In this document: positions 8,182 through 15,785 of the stretch, one piece after another
How the letters are laid out: the number at the start of each line of letters is the position of its first letter
How positions within the stretch are numbered: the stretch's first letter is position 1
Assembly (NCBI RefSeq): GCF_001904725.1
Contig: NZ_MRCE01000056.1
Location: 1 to 37,724, forward strand
Length of the DNA: 37,724 bases
Reading direction: 5' to 3'
DNA from: Phormidium ambiguum IAM M-71
Lineage (GTDB): Bacteria > Cyanobacteriota > Cyanobacteriia > Cyanobacteriales > Aerosakkonemataceae
Notes under the pieces: generated by a model
Databases searched by the model: none
What the model saw: the letters and a program-made list of their open reading frames with translations, nothing else
What the model was told of the DNA's origin: nothing
Translations under genes and position numbers: made by a program

Positions 8182-9420
8182 TTGGATTTTTTAGCCAAGG
8201 CGCAAATTGTAGCAGAACAAGAAAATTGGTCATTGCTTAATCAATGCTTACAACATTTACTACAGTCAAAAAGTTTAGGAGTAACTAATCATCAGCAAAT
8301 TCTGAATTGGGCTTTAGAGATTTTAAATTGCGGAGATTTTCAGGATCGCTGGGATGTGGCGAAAATTTTTCCGAGTTTGGGTAAACAGGCGATCGCACCG
8401 CTAATTGATATTTTACAAGATGAAGATGCAGACGAAGAATTACGTTGGTTTGCTGTTAGAATTTTAGGTGAATTTCATGATTCTACTGTAATTTCTGCTT
8501 TAGTTGATTTGTTAAAAACTTCAGATAACGAAGAATTAAGCGCAATGGCGACGACTGCTTTAGCTAATCAGGGAAAAAGTGCAATTACAGCTTTAGTAGA
8601 TTTATTAACTCAGGAAGAATGGCGGCTTTTAGCAGTTCGAGGACTTGCCCATATTCGCACAAAAGAAACAATTACTCCGTTATTATCTGTGGTGAATGAC
8701 TCACAAGCATTAGTGAGGGCGATGGCAATTGAAGCTTTGGGTAGTTTCCACGATCCGCTGGTTTTACCTGTACTTTTAGCAGCTTTAAAAGATGTGGCGG
8801 CGAGTGTGCGAAAGGAAGCGGTAATTGCTTTGGGTGTTCGCAGCGATTTAAAAGATCGGTTAAATTTGGTTAAAGTTTTAAAGCCTTTATTGTGGGATTT
8901 TAATTTGGATGTTTGTCAACAAACAGCGATCGCATTAGGACGTTTGGGTACTGATGAAACTGCTGAGGCTTTGTTTTCTTTATGGGAATCAACAGTGACT
9001 CCTTTACCTTTACAATTACAAGCGATTCGGGCTTTAGGTTGGGTGGAAACTCCTTTGGTGATCGCATATTTAAAGCAAATTTTTCTCGATGATTTTACTG
9101 CTGCTAATCAACAAATTGACGTTCAATTGTTGATTTGGCAAGAGGTAATTACTGTTTTAGGTCAAGTTCAAAAACCTGATTTAATTTCTATAGCTACTCA
9201 AACTTTAATTGATTTACTTAAGTCTTCTCATCCAGCCATAAATTTGGCGGAAATTCGCAAAAAGATAGCTATTAGTTTGGGATTGTTGGCAGATCCTCAA
9301 GCGGTAGTTTGTTTGCAAAGTTTATTGTCCGATCGAGATTCTGTAGTGCAGCTACACGCGATCGCAGCTTTAAGAAAGTTTCCCGACGCGATTCGGGAAG
9401 CAATCCCTTCGCAAATTTAA
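8182..9420 (+). CDS. HEAT-repeat (PBS lyase-like) protein divergent from nirA
   Basis: The product is about 412 residues of helical HEAT/PBS-lyase type repeats from about residue 60 to the end. Recurrent units are of the form AVRILGEFHD, AMAIEALGSFHD, AVIALGVRSD and AIALGRLGTDE. Such proteins bind other proteins; CpcE-type members act on phycobilins. An AAGGAG site ends at 8172. A TTG at 8182 is then nine bases away, while the TTG at 8173 touches it, so 8182 is the preferred start. It lies behind the NtcA-driven Mo-nitro_C gene, facing away from nirA. A NirB-like accessory role for nitrite reductase is possible, but I cannot establish that from sequence. Confidence 0.85.
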   Translation: MDFLAKAQIVAEQENWSLLNQCLQHLLQSKSLGVTNHQQILNWALEILNCGDFQDRWDVAKIFPSLGKQAIAPLIDILQDEDADEELRWFAVRILGEFHDSTVISALVDLLKTSDNEELSAMATTALANQGKSAITALVDLLTQEEWRLLAVRGLAHIRTKETITPLLSVVNDSQALVRAMAIEALGSFHDPLVLPVLLAALKDVAASVRKEAVIALGVRSDLKDRLNLVKVLKPLLWDFNLDVCQQTAIALGRLGTDETAEALFSLWESTVTPLPLQLQAIRALGWVETPLVIAYLKQIFLDDFTAANQQIDVQLLIWQEVITVLGQVQKPDLISIATQTLIDLLKSSHPAINLAEIRKKIAISLGLLADPQAVVCLQSLLSDRDSVVQLHAIAALRKFPDAIREAIPSQI

Positions 9421-9441
9421 GGGGTTAATTTAAATATATAT

Positions 9442-9466
9442 GTTTTAATCCCTAATATGGATTAAT
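9442..9466. repeat. Degenerate copy of the CRISPR repeat
   Basis: Starting at GTTTTAATCCC, 25 bases align with the first 25 bases of the array repeat with three mismatches (positions 5, 15 and 17). The hairpin core AATCCCTAATATGGATTAAT is retained in 18 of 20 positions. The remaining 12 bases of the repeat are not conserved. It lies 416 bases before the array, on the other side of the antitoxin gene. Confidence 0.7.
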
Positions 9467-9592
9467 AGCTGAGTTATCCCAACAAATGCGGGAAGCTGAG
9501 ATATTAGATTGAGAAATTAGGTTACAGTTGGCTAAGATGGGTTTTGAGTTATAAGTGACTCGACAATTTAATTGGAAAGGGAGGTTTTGGTG

Positions 9593-9808
9593 ATGTTTGT
9601 TAAGGGGATTAAAAGAGGCAAAATTATTGAATTATTGGAAGAGGTGGATTTTCCCGATAATCAAGAGGTTTTGGTGGAAATTAGAGAGGTTAAGGATTTT
9701 TGGTCGGCTTTACAGGATTTTAGACAAAGGGTAGATTTAGAAAGTATTGATGATGATACTTTTGATAATTTACGGGATAAATCACCTGGGAGAGAGGTTG
9801 ATTTATGA
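9593..9808 (+). CDS. VapB-like antitoxin, toxin partner truncated
   Basis: This is a 71-residue acidic protein beginning MFVKGIKRGKIIELLEEVD. It resembles the cyanobacterial antitoxins encoded just before PIN-domain toxins, with a basic N-terminal DNA-binding strand and an acidic C-terminal tail ending SPGREVDL. The ATG at 9593 has AAGGGAGG at 9577-9584, so the upstream in-frame extension to 9572 is rejected. Its stop TGA overlaps the toxin ATG (ATGA at 9805-9808), the usual toxin-antitoxin coupling. The toxin is broken, so the antitoxin is an orphan here unless it acts elsewhere. Confidence 0.8.
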   Translation: MFVKGIKRGKIIELLEEVDFPDNQEVLVEIREVKDFWSALQDFRQRVDLESIDDDTFDNLRDKSPGREVDL

Positions 9809-9876
9809 TTGTGAAATATTTATTAGATACGAATGTTTTATCTGAGGCTAAACGTCTTATCATTTATACTCACTAA
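9805..9876 (+). pseudogene. VapC PIN toxin, truncated after its first motif
   Basis: The reading frame begins MIVKYLLDTNVLSEAKR, the standard start of VapC-type PIN ribonucleases including the first catalytic Asp in LLDTNVLSE. After about 17 codons homology stops. Six unrelated codons and a TAA follow, and seven bases after the stop the CRISPR array starts. No further PIN segment was found to the right of the array. The missing acidic residues mean no nuclease activity. Confidence 0.85.
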
Positions 9877-9882
9877 CCGATT

Positions 9883-11030
9883 GTTTCAATCCCTAAAAGG
9901 GATTAATTGAAATTGCAATTTGCTCATTCGTATAAATGTGGTCTAAGCGGTTTCAATCCCTAAAAGGGATTAATTGAAATTGCAATGTGTTTCCCCCTGG
10001 AATATGGATCTTTTTTACTGGGGTAATGTTTCAATCCCTAAAAGGGATTAATTGAAATTGCAATAGCACATCCTCCAGTTCGCCACCAATGATGATGCCG
10101 TTTCAATCCCTAAAAGGGATTAATTGAAATTGCAATTGATGGATACTATCGTGAGTGCTTTGTTTCAATGTTGTTAAATGTTTCAATCCCTAAAAGGGAT
10201 TAATTGAAATTGCAATTGTGCGATTAATGGGTATTTGTCTAAAATTAGAAAAGGTTTCAATCCCTAAAAGGGATTAATTGAAATTGCAATGATCGCTACC
10301 TTCTAAGCGAGCATACACGCTATGTTTCAATCCCTAAAAGGGATTAATTGAAATTGCAATGGTTAGCAGCCCGGTTTTTTTTCGATAATTCAATTAGTTT
10401 CAATCCCTAAAAGGGATTAATTGAAATTGCAATGTTTACCCTGGCTATTTTGATATGCTTTCCCAGTGTTTCAATCCCTAAAAGGGATTAATTGAAATTG
10501 CAATAGATAGCCGTCCCATCCCCGAACTAAATGTTATTAACTGGCAGGTTTCAATCCCTAAAAGGGATTAATTGAAATTGCAATAAAAAGCTTGCCGCAC
10601 AGTTGCCTGTGCTTGCAAGCTGTAAGTTTCAATCCCTAAAAGGGATTAATTGAAATTGCAATAGAAGACCCTTACAGATTTTTATTTGCTTTGCAAAATG
10701 TTTCAATCCCTAAAAGGGATTAATTGAAATTGCAATCGGTAATTATTGACCCTTTCGCTGGCTGCTCTACAACTCTGTTTCAATCCCTAAAAGGGATTAA
10801 TTGAAATTGCAATCGGTGAGGAATTGTGGGAAGAAATCGCTAGTGCTTGGTTTCAATCCCTAAAAGGGATTAATTGAAATTGCAATTGTGCCGTCCACTG
10901 TCCAGCGAAAGTGTACTTTCTCTGTTTCAATCCCTAAAAGGGATTAATTGAAATTGCAATATCAACCTGATCAACAAAAAAGTCTCCGATCAGGTTTCAA
11001 TCCCTAAAAGGGATTAATTGAAATTGCAAT
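9883..11030 (-). CRISPR. CRISPR array, 16 repeats of 37 bases, 15 spacers
   Basis: Repeats begin GTTTCAATCCCTAAAAG and end ATTGAAATTGCAAT on the plus strand; all 16 copies read as identical. From left to right the spacers are 30, 41, 35, 43, 37, 33, 36, 34, 43, 41, 37, 40, 36, 37 and 33 bases. The repeat contains a 7-bp stem (AATCCCT/AGGGATT). Read on the minus strand it ends in ATTGAAAC, the common 8-base crRNA 5' handle of type I and III systems, so the array is probably transcribed leftwards. An AT-rich leader lies on the right. Spacer length variation fits cyanobacterial type III or I-D arrays. No cas gene occurs in the window, so effectors must be supplied from elsewhere. Confidence 0.98.
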
Positions 11031-11123
11031 GGCGGACTCCCAGAAACCAATTTATATTTAGTTTTCAAGGTACACTTGCGCGAATCCAATACTAAAATAT
11101 CGTTTCCTGCCAAAACTTGTCAA
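11031..11123 (-). promoter_or_regulatory. CRISPR leader with predicted promoter
   Basis: On the minus strand, TTGACA (11118-11123) is followed after 18 bases by TATTTT (11094-11099). Transcription would begin near 11087, about 56 bases before the first repeat at 11030. The area is AT-rich, as leaders are, and has no ORF. Its side of the array agrees with the repeat handle orientation. Confidence 0.65.
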
Positions 11124-11451
11124 GCACAAAAAATATCAAATTGACCAAACCCAGACTCAGAAAGCATTTCCGACATTGCGCGGAACCCTTAATTACCACA
11201 AAACAACTCAAACCCTTACCAAATCTGGAACACAACCCAAAAAATTTGCTTATTCAAAAAAAACACCCACTGATTCGCGCTAAATAGTTGGGGAGTGGGA
11301 TTGGCGACTAGGGATTGGGAACTGGGTAGACACTGGTAAAAAAAGAATATCTGCTAAATCAGTTCAGTTACCAGCCCGACTTAACTCTCAACCCAAATAC
11401 CAGTTACCTCTCTCCGAGAATTCCCCAGCCCCCAATAGATTGCTTTTGCGA
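11124..11451. other. Non-coding stretch upstream of the CRISPR leader
   Basis: No ORF is supported. The left part is AT-rich with A-runs. At 11291-11327 there is a GGGA(T/C)TGGG(A/G)ACTGGG-type minisatellite, and near 11371-11430 pyrimidine-rich segments of the cyanobacterial interspersed kind. No cas gene fragment and no remainder of the truncated VapC was found. Confidence 0.6.
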
Positions 11452-12012
11452 CTAAACTCGCAAAGATTTCCTAGCTGACGCAGAAAATAAAATCATCCAT
11501 AAACCATCAAAAACCAGGTTAATGCCTAACAGTAACCCAATTGCCCAAGGAGAGTTTTCCGGCCAACCGTGCCAAATTAAAATACCCAGAATTATTCCTA
11601 AAATGCCACTCAAAAGTACCCAATCCCAATTGCGTGCCGGACGTAATTCAAAAGCCAAAATTACTTGGAAAATACTAGAAACAAGAATTGAAATTCCCAC
11701 TACCACAGTTAAAGCAATCAAACTTGGCAGGGGATTAAACATAATTAGTAAACCGCCAACGCAATAGATTAAACCACTGATAAATTTGAGCCAAAAATTA
11801 CCGCGAATATTAGTTTGAAATGAGTGAACTATTTGAAAAATACCAGTGATTAATAAGATCGTTCCCAAAAAAAGAGTTGCTGCGATCGTAGCAAAGAAAG
11901 GACGAGCGATCGCTATTATGCCGAGAACAATCAAAAAAATTCCCAGTGCGATCGCAAAACCCAAAGCAGAACTCAAACCTCGATTAATTTCCCCACTTGT
12001 ATCATTTGTCAT
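11452..12012 (-). CDS. HdeD/DUF308 family membrane protein
   Basis: The product is 186 residues with six hydrophobic helices in three pairs, beginning ALGFAIALGIFLIVLGIIAI. The repeated pattern of short Gly-rich helix pairs and the conserved ARPFFA segment after helix one match the DUF308/HdeD family, whose E. coli founder is linked to acid resistance. The exact function is unknown in cyanobacteria. The ATG at 12012 is chosen over the GTG at 12021 because AAAGG stands eight bases upstream of it. It is monocistronic and transcribed towards the CRISPR leader. Confidence 0.85.
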   Translation of the reverse strand: MTNDTSGEINRGLSSALGFAIALGIFLIVLGIIAIARPFFATIAATLFLGTILLITGIFQIVHSFQTNIRGNFWLKFISGLIYCVGGLLIMFNPLPSLIALTVVVGISILVSSIFQVILAFELRPARNWDWVLLSGILGIILGILIWHGWPENSPWAIGLLLGINLVFDGLWMILFSASARKSLRV

Positions 12013-12103
12013 AATTTGCACCTTTATTTCATTTGGTAGATGACAGAGATTATCTTACAACTCTTTCCATTCAACAAGGGGGAAATAATCTGGAAAAGCT
12101 AAA

Positions 12104-13000
12104 TTATTTTACATCCACCCAAAAATCAGTAGTCACAATTTTACCATTGCGATTAAATTGACCCCAAAGTTTATATTTACCCGCTTTTGGGAAGGTGGTC
12201 ATAAAATGCACTTCACCCGACGGCAGATTCGGCATAGAATGAGCATGAGCATGAATATAATCTGCTTCTGTTAAAGGAGAAGATTGCTTAACAATTACTA
12301 AATGTCCCCTTTCTCCCAAATAAGGTTGCAAATCTTTCACAGATTGATTAGTTGCCGCATCTTTTAAACTAAACACCAAATTCACTGGTTTTCCAGCTAT
12401 TAAACTCGATTCCGAAATTTCTAAACTAGCTTTCGTATTTCCAAAACTTTTGTTTCGATTAAAATCCACACTTGAAAGCACAGCGTTAGTCCCCGGAACT
12501 TCTGTTTTCAGTAACGAAACTTGCTCTTTTTGTCCAGCAGGTTTGAAATCAGAAAATAACGCATACTTTCCAGATTTCGGAAACTGTGTAGTTACCTCAA
12601 ATCTACCATTTTGTTTATATTCAGGATGAATATGATTAAAAAATTGCAAATCTTCGCTGACTACAATTAAGTGCATTAACTGTTCTTGGAAAGTATCAAA
12701 TTTACTGATTGCTTTCCCTGATTTATCTTGAATATCAATTACTAATTTAACTGGCTTGTTTGGTTGGATTGGTTCAGAAACAGTCAATTTAGCCTGTGTA
12801 GTTGCTTGAGTTTCTGTATGGTTGTGATGAGGTGTACCATGATCCCCATGAGAATGACCTTGGCTGACTAAATCTCCCATTGCCGAAGTTGCTGCTTCAT
12901 TTTTATTTTGTGCAGTGCTATTACTATTAATCATCAAACCCGTAATTGCAACCGCAGAAAGTAACCCAACTAAACTAGAAATTGTTAGCTTTTTTTTCAT
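12104..13000 (-). CDS. Exported His-rich protein, putative metal-binding
   Basis: From the ATG at 13000 the product is about 298 residues. A basic start (MKKK) and hydrophobic segment (LVGLLSAVAITGLMI) form a signal peptide or anchor. A His-rich stretch follows (GHSHGDHGTPHHNH), then two similar beta-sandwich-like repeats. Each has a histidine cluster (FFNHIHPEY near residue 130 and YIHAHAHSMP near 250) and each ends with GKYALFSDF or GKYKLWGQF. Periplasmic metal handling, for example copper, is inferred from the histidines only. No P-type ATPase or other metal gene is adjacent. The in-frame TTG at 13024 lacks support as a start. Confidence 0.75.
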   Translation of the reverse strand: MKKKLTISSLVGLLSAVAITGLMINSNSTAQNKNEAATSAMGDLVSQGHSHGDHGTPHHNHTETQATTQAKLTVSEPIQPNKPVKLVIDIQDKSGKAISKFDTFQEQLMHLIVVSEDLQFFNHIHPEYKQNGRFEVTTQFPKSGKYALFSDFKPAGQKEQVSLLKTEVPGTNAVLSSVDFNRNKSFGNTKASLEISESSLIAGKPVNLVFSLKDAATNQSVKDLQPYLGERGHLVIVKQSSPLTEADYIHAHAHSMPNLPSGEVHFMTTFPKAGKYKLWGQFNRNGKIVTTDFWVDVK

Positions 13001-13032
13001 GGTTTTTACTACAAAATTAATCAAACAAGTGC

Positions 13033-13054
13033 GTAGGGTGCGATTAGTTCAACG
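13033..13054. repeat. Interspersed palindromic repeat (GTAGGGTGCG...CGTAACGCACC family)
   Basis: GTAGGGTGCGATTAG is followed by CGTAACGCACC. It is one member of a family with copies at 15578-15609, 15639-15672, 19079-19112 and 33151-33179. This copy has diverged in the left arm. Confidence 0.75.
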
Positions 13055-13264
13055 TAACGCACCATCCCCCTAAGCCCCCACAGTTTCAATAATAAGCAGA
13101 AACGAATGAAATCAGGATGAAATCAACGGAAGTTAATGCTGAAATTTAGTCAAAATTGGTAGGTAGTAGCTCGTAAACTTTCACACATCTAAATCAGTTC
13201 TGGAAACGGGAAATATTGCTTAATTGTGAATTTTACCCGATCGCCTACTATACCTAGCAAACCT

Positions 13265-13306
13265 GTATCAGAATCTACTAAAAAGCTGTAGGAAATGAGT
13301 TATCGT
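13265..13306 (+). promoter_or_regulatory. NtcA-activated promoter of ntcB
   Basis: GTAtcagaatcTAC at 13265-13278 is a perfect NtcA palindrome. After exactly 22 bases comes TATCGT (13301-13306), a TAN3T -10 box. The predicted start near 13313 gives a leader of about 34 bases before the ATG of ntcB. The rest of the 13001-13346 gap shows only the interspersed repeat. Confidence 0.9.
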
Positions 13307-13346
13307 CAATTCATGACATAATGTAATTCAGGCTACATCAATAATC

Positions 13347-14315
13347 ATGCGCCTAGAACAGTTACAGGCATTTTTGGCGATCGCAGAAACAGGCAGTTTT
13401 CAGCAAGCAGCACGAAAATGTAACGTTACCCAATCTACCATCAGTCGGCAGATCCAATCCTTAGAATCAGATTTGGGTGTATCCCTATTTCACAGGAGTA
13501 CGCAAGCCAAGTTAACACTAGGAGGAGAACGTCTACTACCCCACGCCAAAAAAATTTGCCAAGAATGGCAAAACGCCACCCAAGAATTAGCAGAATTACT
13601 ATCAGGAAAGCAGCCTGAACTGTGTGTGGCGGCTATCCCTTCTATTTGCGCCTACAATTTACCTCCAGTTTTGCAAAAGTTTTGTCAAGATTACCCAGCA
13701 ACACAACTGCGGGTAACTTCTTTAGGAAGCGATCGCGCTTTGAAAGTTCTCAAAGATGGTTTAGTAGATGTAGCTATTGTGATGAATAATCGCTTCTTGA
13801 CTGCTAGCCCTGAATTAATTGTAGATGAACTTTATACCGAACCAATAGAAGTATTAATGGCAGCAGATCATCCTTTAGCGCAATATCAAGAAATTTCTTG
13901 GCTAGAAATTACTAATTATCCTCAAATAGTCTTTAAAGTTGGCTATGGAATGCAACGCTTGATTCAAGAACATTTCCAGCGTTTAGGTGTCAACTTAAAT
14001 GCAGTTTTAGAATTAAATACATTAGATGCTTTTCGTGGGATGGTACGTCAAGGAAATGCGATCGCCCTTTTACCAAAAACCGCCCTTTCTGATGCTCACT
14101 ACGATCCTACATTAGCAGTCAGACCTACCACTGAACCAATTTTAAACCGTCAAGTAGTTCTAGTCACGACTTGCGATCGATTACAAATTCCGCCAATAGC
14201 CCATTTCCGCAGTTTAGTTCACAAAATAATTGGTGTAGACTCAACAACTAATCCCAATGTGTGTACAAATTCTGCTACTCCCAAAACTCCCAGATCTCAT
14301 GCGATCGCTATCTAA
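13347..14315 (+). CDS. ntcB: LysR-type regulator of nitrate assimilation NtcB
   Basis: This 322-residue LysR-family regulator has an N-terminal winged helix-turn-helix (residues 1-60: MRLEQLQAFLAIAETGSFQQA, cited in part, with NVTQSTISRQIQSLE as recognition helix) and a periplasmic-binding-protein-like effector domain (about 90-295). In cyanobacteria NtcB boosts transcription of the nirA operon in response to nitrite. The symbol rests on the overall family match together with the location near nirA/nrt and immediately before cnaT. A perfect NtcA promoter precedes it, as expected for a gene expressed under nitrogen limitation. The C-terminal 25 residues (after VHKIIGVDS) are low-complexity Thr/Asn/Pro and probably unstructured. 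Confidence 0.87.
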   Translation: MRLEQLQAFLAIAETGSFQQAARKCNVTQSTISRQIQSLESDLGVSLFHRSTQAKLTLGGERLLPHAKKICQEWQNATQELAELLSGKQPELCVAAIPSICAYNLPPVLQKFCQDYPATQLRVTSLGSDRALKVLKDGLVDVAIVMNNRFLTASPELIVDELYTEPIEVLMAADHPLAQYQEISWLEITNYPQIVFKVGYGMQRLIQEHFQRLGVNLNAVLELNTLDAFRGMVRQGNAIALLPKTALSDAHYDPTLAVRPTTEPILNRQVVLVTTCDRLQIPPIAHFRSLVHKIIGVDSTTNPNVCTNSATPKTPRSHAIAI

Positions 14316-14406
14316 CCTCAACAAATAACACAGAAATTATCTAAAAACAGCGGGTTAATATATAATCTTAATTCTCAATTCATTAGTCAAAAGGTTAAAT
14401 AGATAG

Positions 14407-14433
14407 CCAATGACCAATGACCAATGACCCACG
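14407..14433. repeat. CCAATGA short tandem repeat before cnaT
   Basis: Three near-perfect units of CCAATGA, followed by CCCACGACC, lie just before cnaT. The ATG triplets in this repeat extend the cnaT frame artificially, so they are unlikely to be the true start. Confidence 0.85.
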
Positions 14434-14446
14434 ACCAATAAAAATT

Positions 14447-15520
14447 ATGAGTAAAGCTTTTAGAGAACTGTTAAAAAAAGTCGGCAGTGGTAATCATACC
14501 GGAGAAAATTTAACTCGCCAAGAAGCAGCCGCAGCCACAAAAATGATGCTGCTAGGTGAAGCAACACCCGCCCAAATTGGTGCATTTATGATCGCCCACC
14601 GCATCAAACGCCCTACCGGAGAAGAGTTAGCCGGAATGTTAGATGCCTACGATGAATTAGGGCCAAAATTACAACCAAAACCAGGCAATAATTCTCCTGT
14701 AAAAGTACTAGGAATACCTTATGATGGGCGATCGCGTACTGCACCAATTAACCCAATCACTGCCTTAATTTTAACTTCTGCCGGAATACCAGTAATTATG
14801 CACGGTGGCGATCGAATGCCCACCAAAGAAGGCATCCCTTTAATTGAAATTTGGCAAGGTTTAGGAATAGACTGGACGCAACTTTCCCTAACAGAAACCC
14901 AGCAAATTTTTGAAACTACTGGATTAGGATTTATTTACTTACCAAATCATTTTCCCCTAGCAGCTGGTTTAGTTACTTACCGCGATCAAATCGGCAAACG
15001 TCCACCATTTGCCACAATGGAATTAATCTGGTGTCCCTACGCTGGAGACGCACATATTATCTCTGGTTTTGTGCATCCGCCCACCGAAAATATGTTTCGC
15101 GGAGCGTTGGAAACAAAAGGAGTTCCCTACAATTTAACTACAATTAAAGGCTTAGAAGGTAGCTGCGATTTACCACGCGATCGCACTGCTATTATCGGCA
15201 TACTTAAACAAAATACCGAATTAGAACGTCTACATTTATCCCACAACGACTACGGTTTCAGTAACATTAATCCGCCCCTTCCTCCCACAAGCAACGAATT
15301 AATTAATCAAATCCGATCGGTATTAAAAGGTGAACCATCAGAAATGATGCAGTCTGCCATTTGGAATGGTGGTTTTTACCTGTGGCATTGCGGAATTTGC
15401 CCAAGTATGGAAGCAGGAATCGATGCGACAAAAGAAATTTTAACTAATAATAATGCTACACAAAAGTTAGAAGAGATTTGCAGCGCGATCGCAGCTTTGC
15501 AACTAAGTCATAAAATATAA
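14447..15520 (+). CDS. cnaT: Anthranilate phosphoribosyltransferase-like protein CnaT
   Basis: This is a glycosyltransferase family 3 protein of about 357 residues, related to TrpD. The N-terminal helical domain contains GEATPAQIGAFMIAHRIKRP. The phosphoribosyl-binding region carries GIPYDGRSRTAP and MHGGDRMPTKEG in place of the canonical TrpD sequence, so tryptophan synthesis is unlikely. In Anabaena the homologue CnaT is required for expression of the nir operon. Here it follows ntcB by 131 bases, which supports that assignment. The start at 14447 (MSKAFREL) is preferred to the ATG at 14417, which lies in a short tandem repeat. A TATAAT at 14361-14366 may drive it separately from ntcB. Confidence 0.83.
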   Translation: MSKAFRELLKKVGSGNHTGENLTRQEAAAATKMMLLGEATPAQIGAFMIAHRIKRPTGEELAGMLDAYDELGPKLQPKPGNNSPVKVLGIPYDGRSRTAPINPITALILTSAGIPVIMHGGDRMPTKEGIPLIEIWQGLGIDWTQLSLTETQQIFETTGLGFIYLPNHFPLAAGLVTYRDQIGKRPPFATMELIWCPYAGDAHIISGFVHPPTENMFRGALETKGVPYNLTTIKGLEGSCDLPRDRTAIIGILKQNTELERLHLSHNDYGFSNINPPLPPTSNELINQIRSVLKGEPSEMMQSAIWNGGFYLWHCGICPSMEAGIDATKEILTNNNATQKLEEICSAIAALQLSHKI

Positions 15521-15577
15521 AAAATATCTGTTTTCCATATTCAAAAAAGTTTAAAATTTTGGAATGAGATATTAACA

Positions 15578-15746
15578 GTAGGGTGCGTTAGCATAGCGTA
15601 ACGCACCATCCCCACTAAATAGTAAAAAGTAAGATATTGGTAGGATGCCTTAATATTAACGTAACGCACCATTCCACGATATTTAGTAAGGTGCGTCAGA
15701 CCATAAATCTAATCGACAACATCAGAGTTTGAGGATCTGACGCACC
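15578..15746. repeat. Cluster of palindromic GTGCGT repeats between cnaT and mobA
   Basis: There are three elements. At 15578-15609 GTGCGTTA and TAACGCAC form an 8-bp stem with an 8-base loop. A diverged copy is at 15639-15672. At 15690-15700 and 15736-15746 GGTGCGTCAGA and TCTGACGCACC form a perfect 11-bp stem with a 35-base loop. Hairpins in the RNA could terminate cnaT or stabilise its 3' end. Confidence 0.85.
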
Positions 15747-15785
15747 CTACAACTAAAAAGTATAAAATTCAAGGAGTAATTTGCT

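Noticed and set aside
10162-10169. Internal GTTTCAAT in spacer 4 as a partial extra repeat
   Set aside because: Only eight bases match and the hairpin does not follow; the 43-base spacer is within the range of the array.
9920-10993. Idea that all spacers being stop-free on the plus strand proves RNA targeting
   Set aside because: Spacers this short have at least one open frame on either strand quite often by chance, and an example checked on the minus strand was also open.
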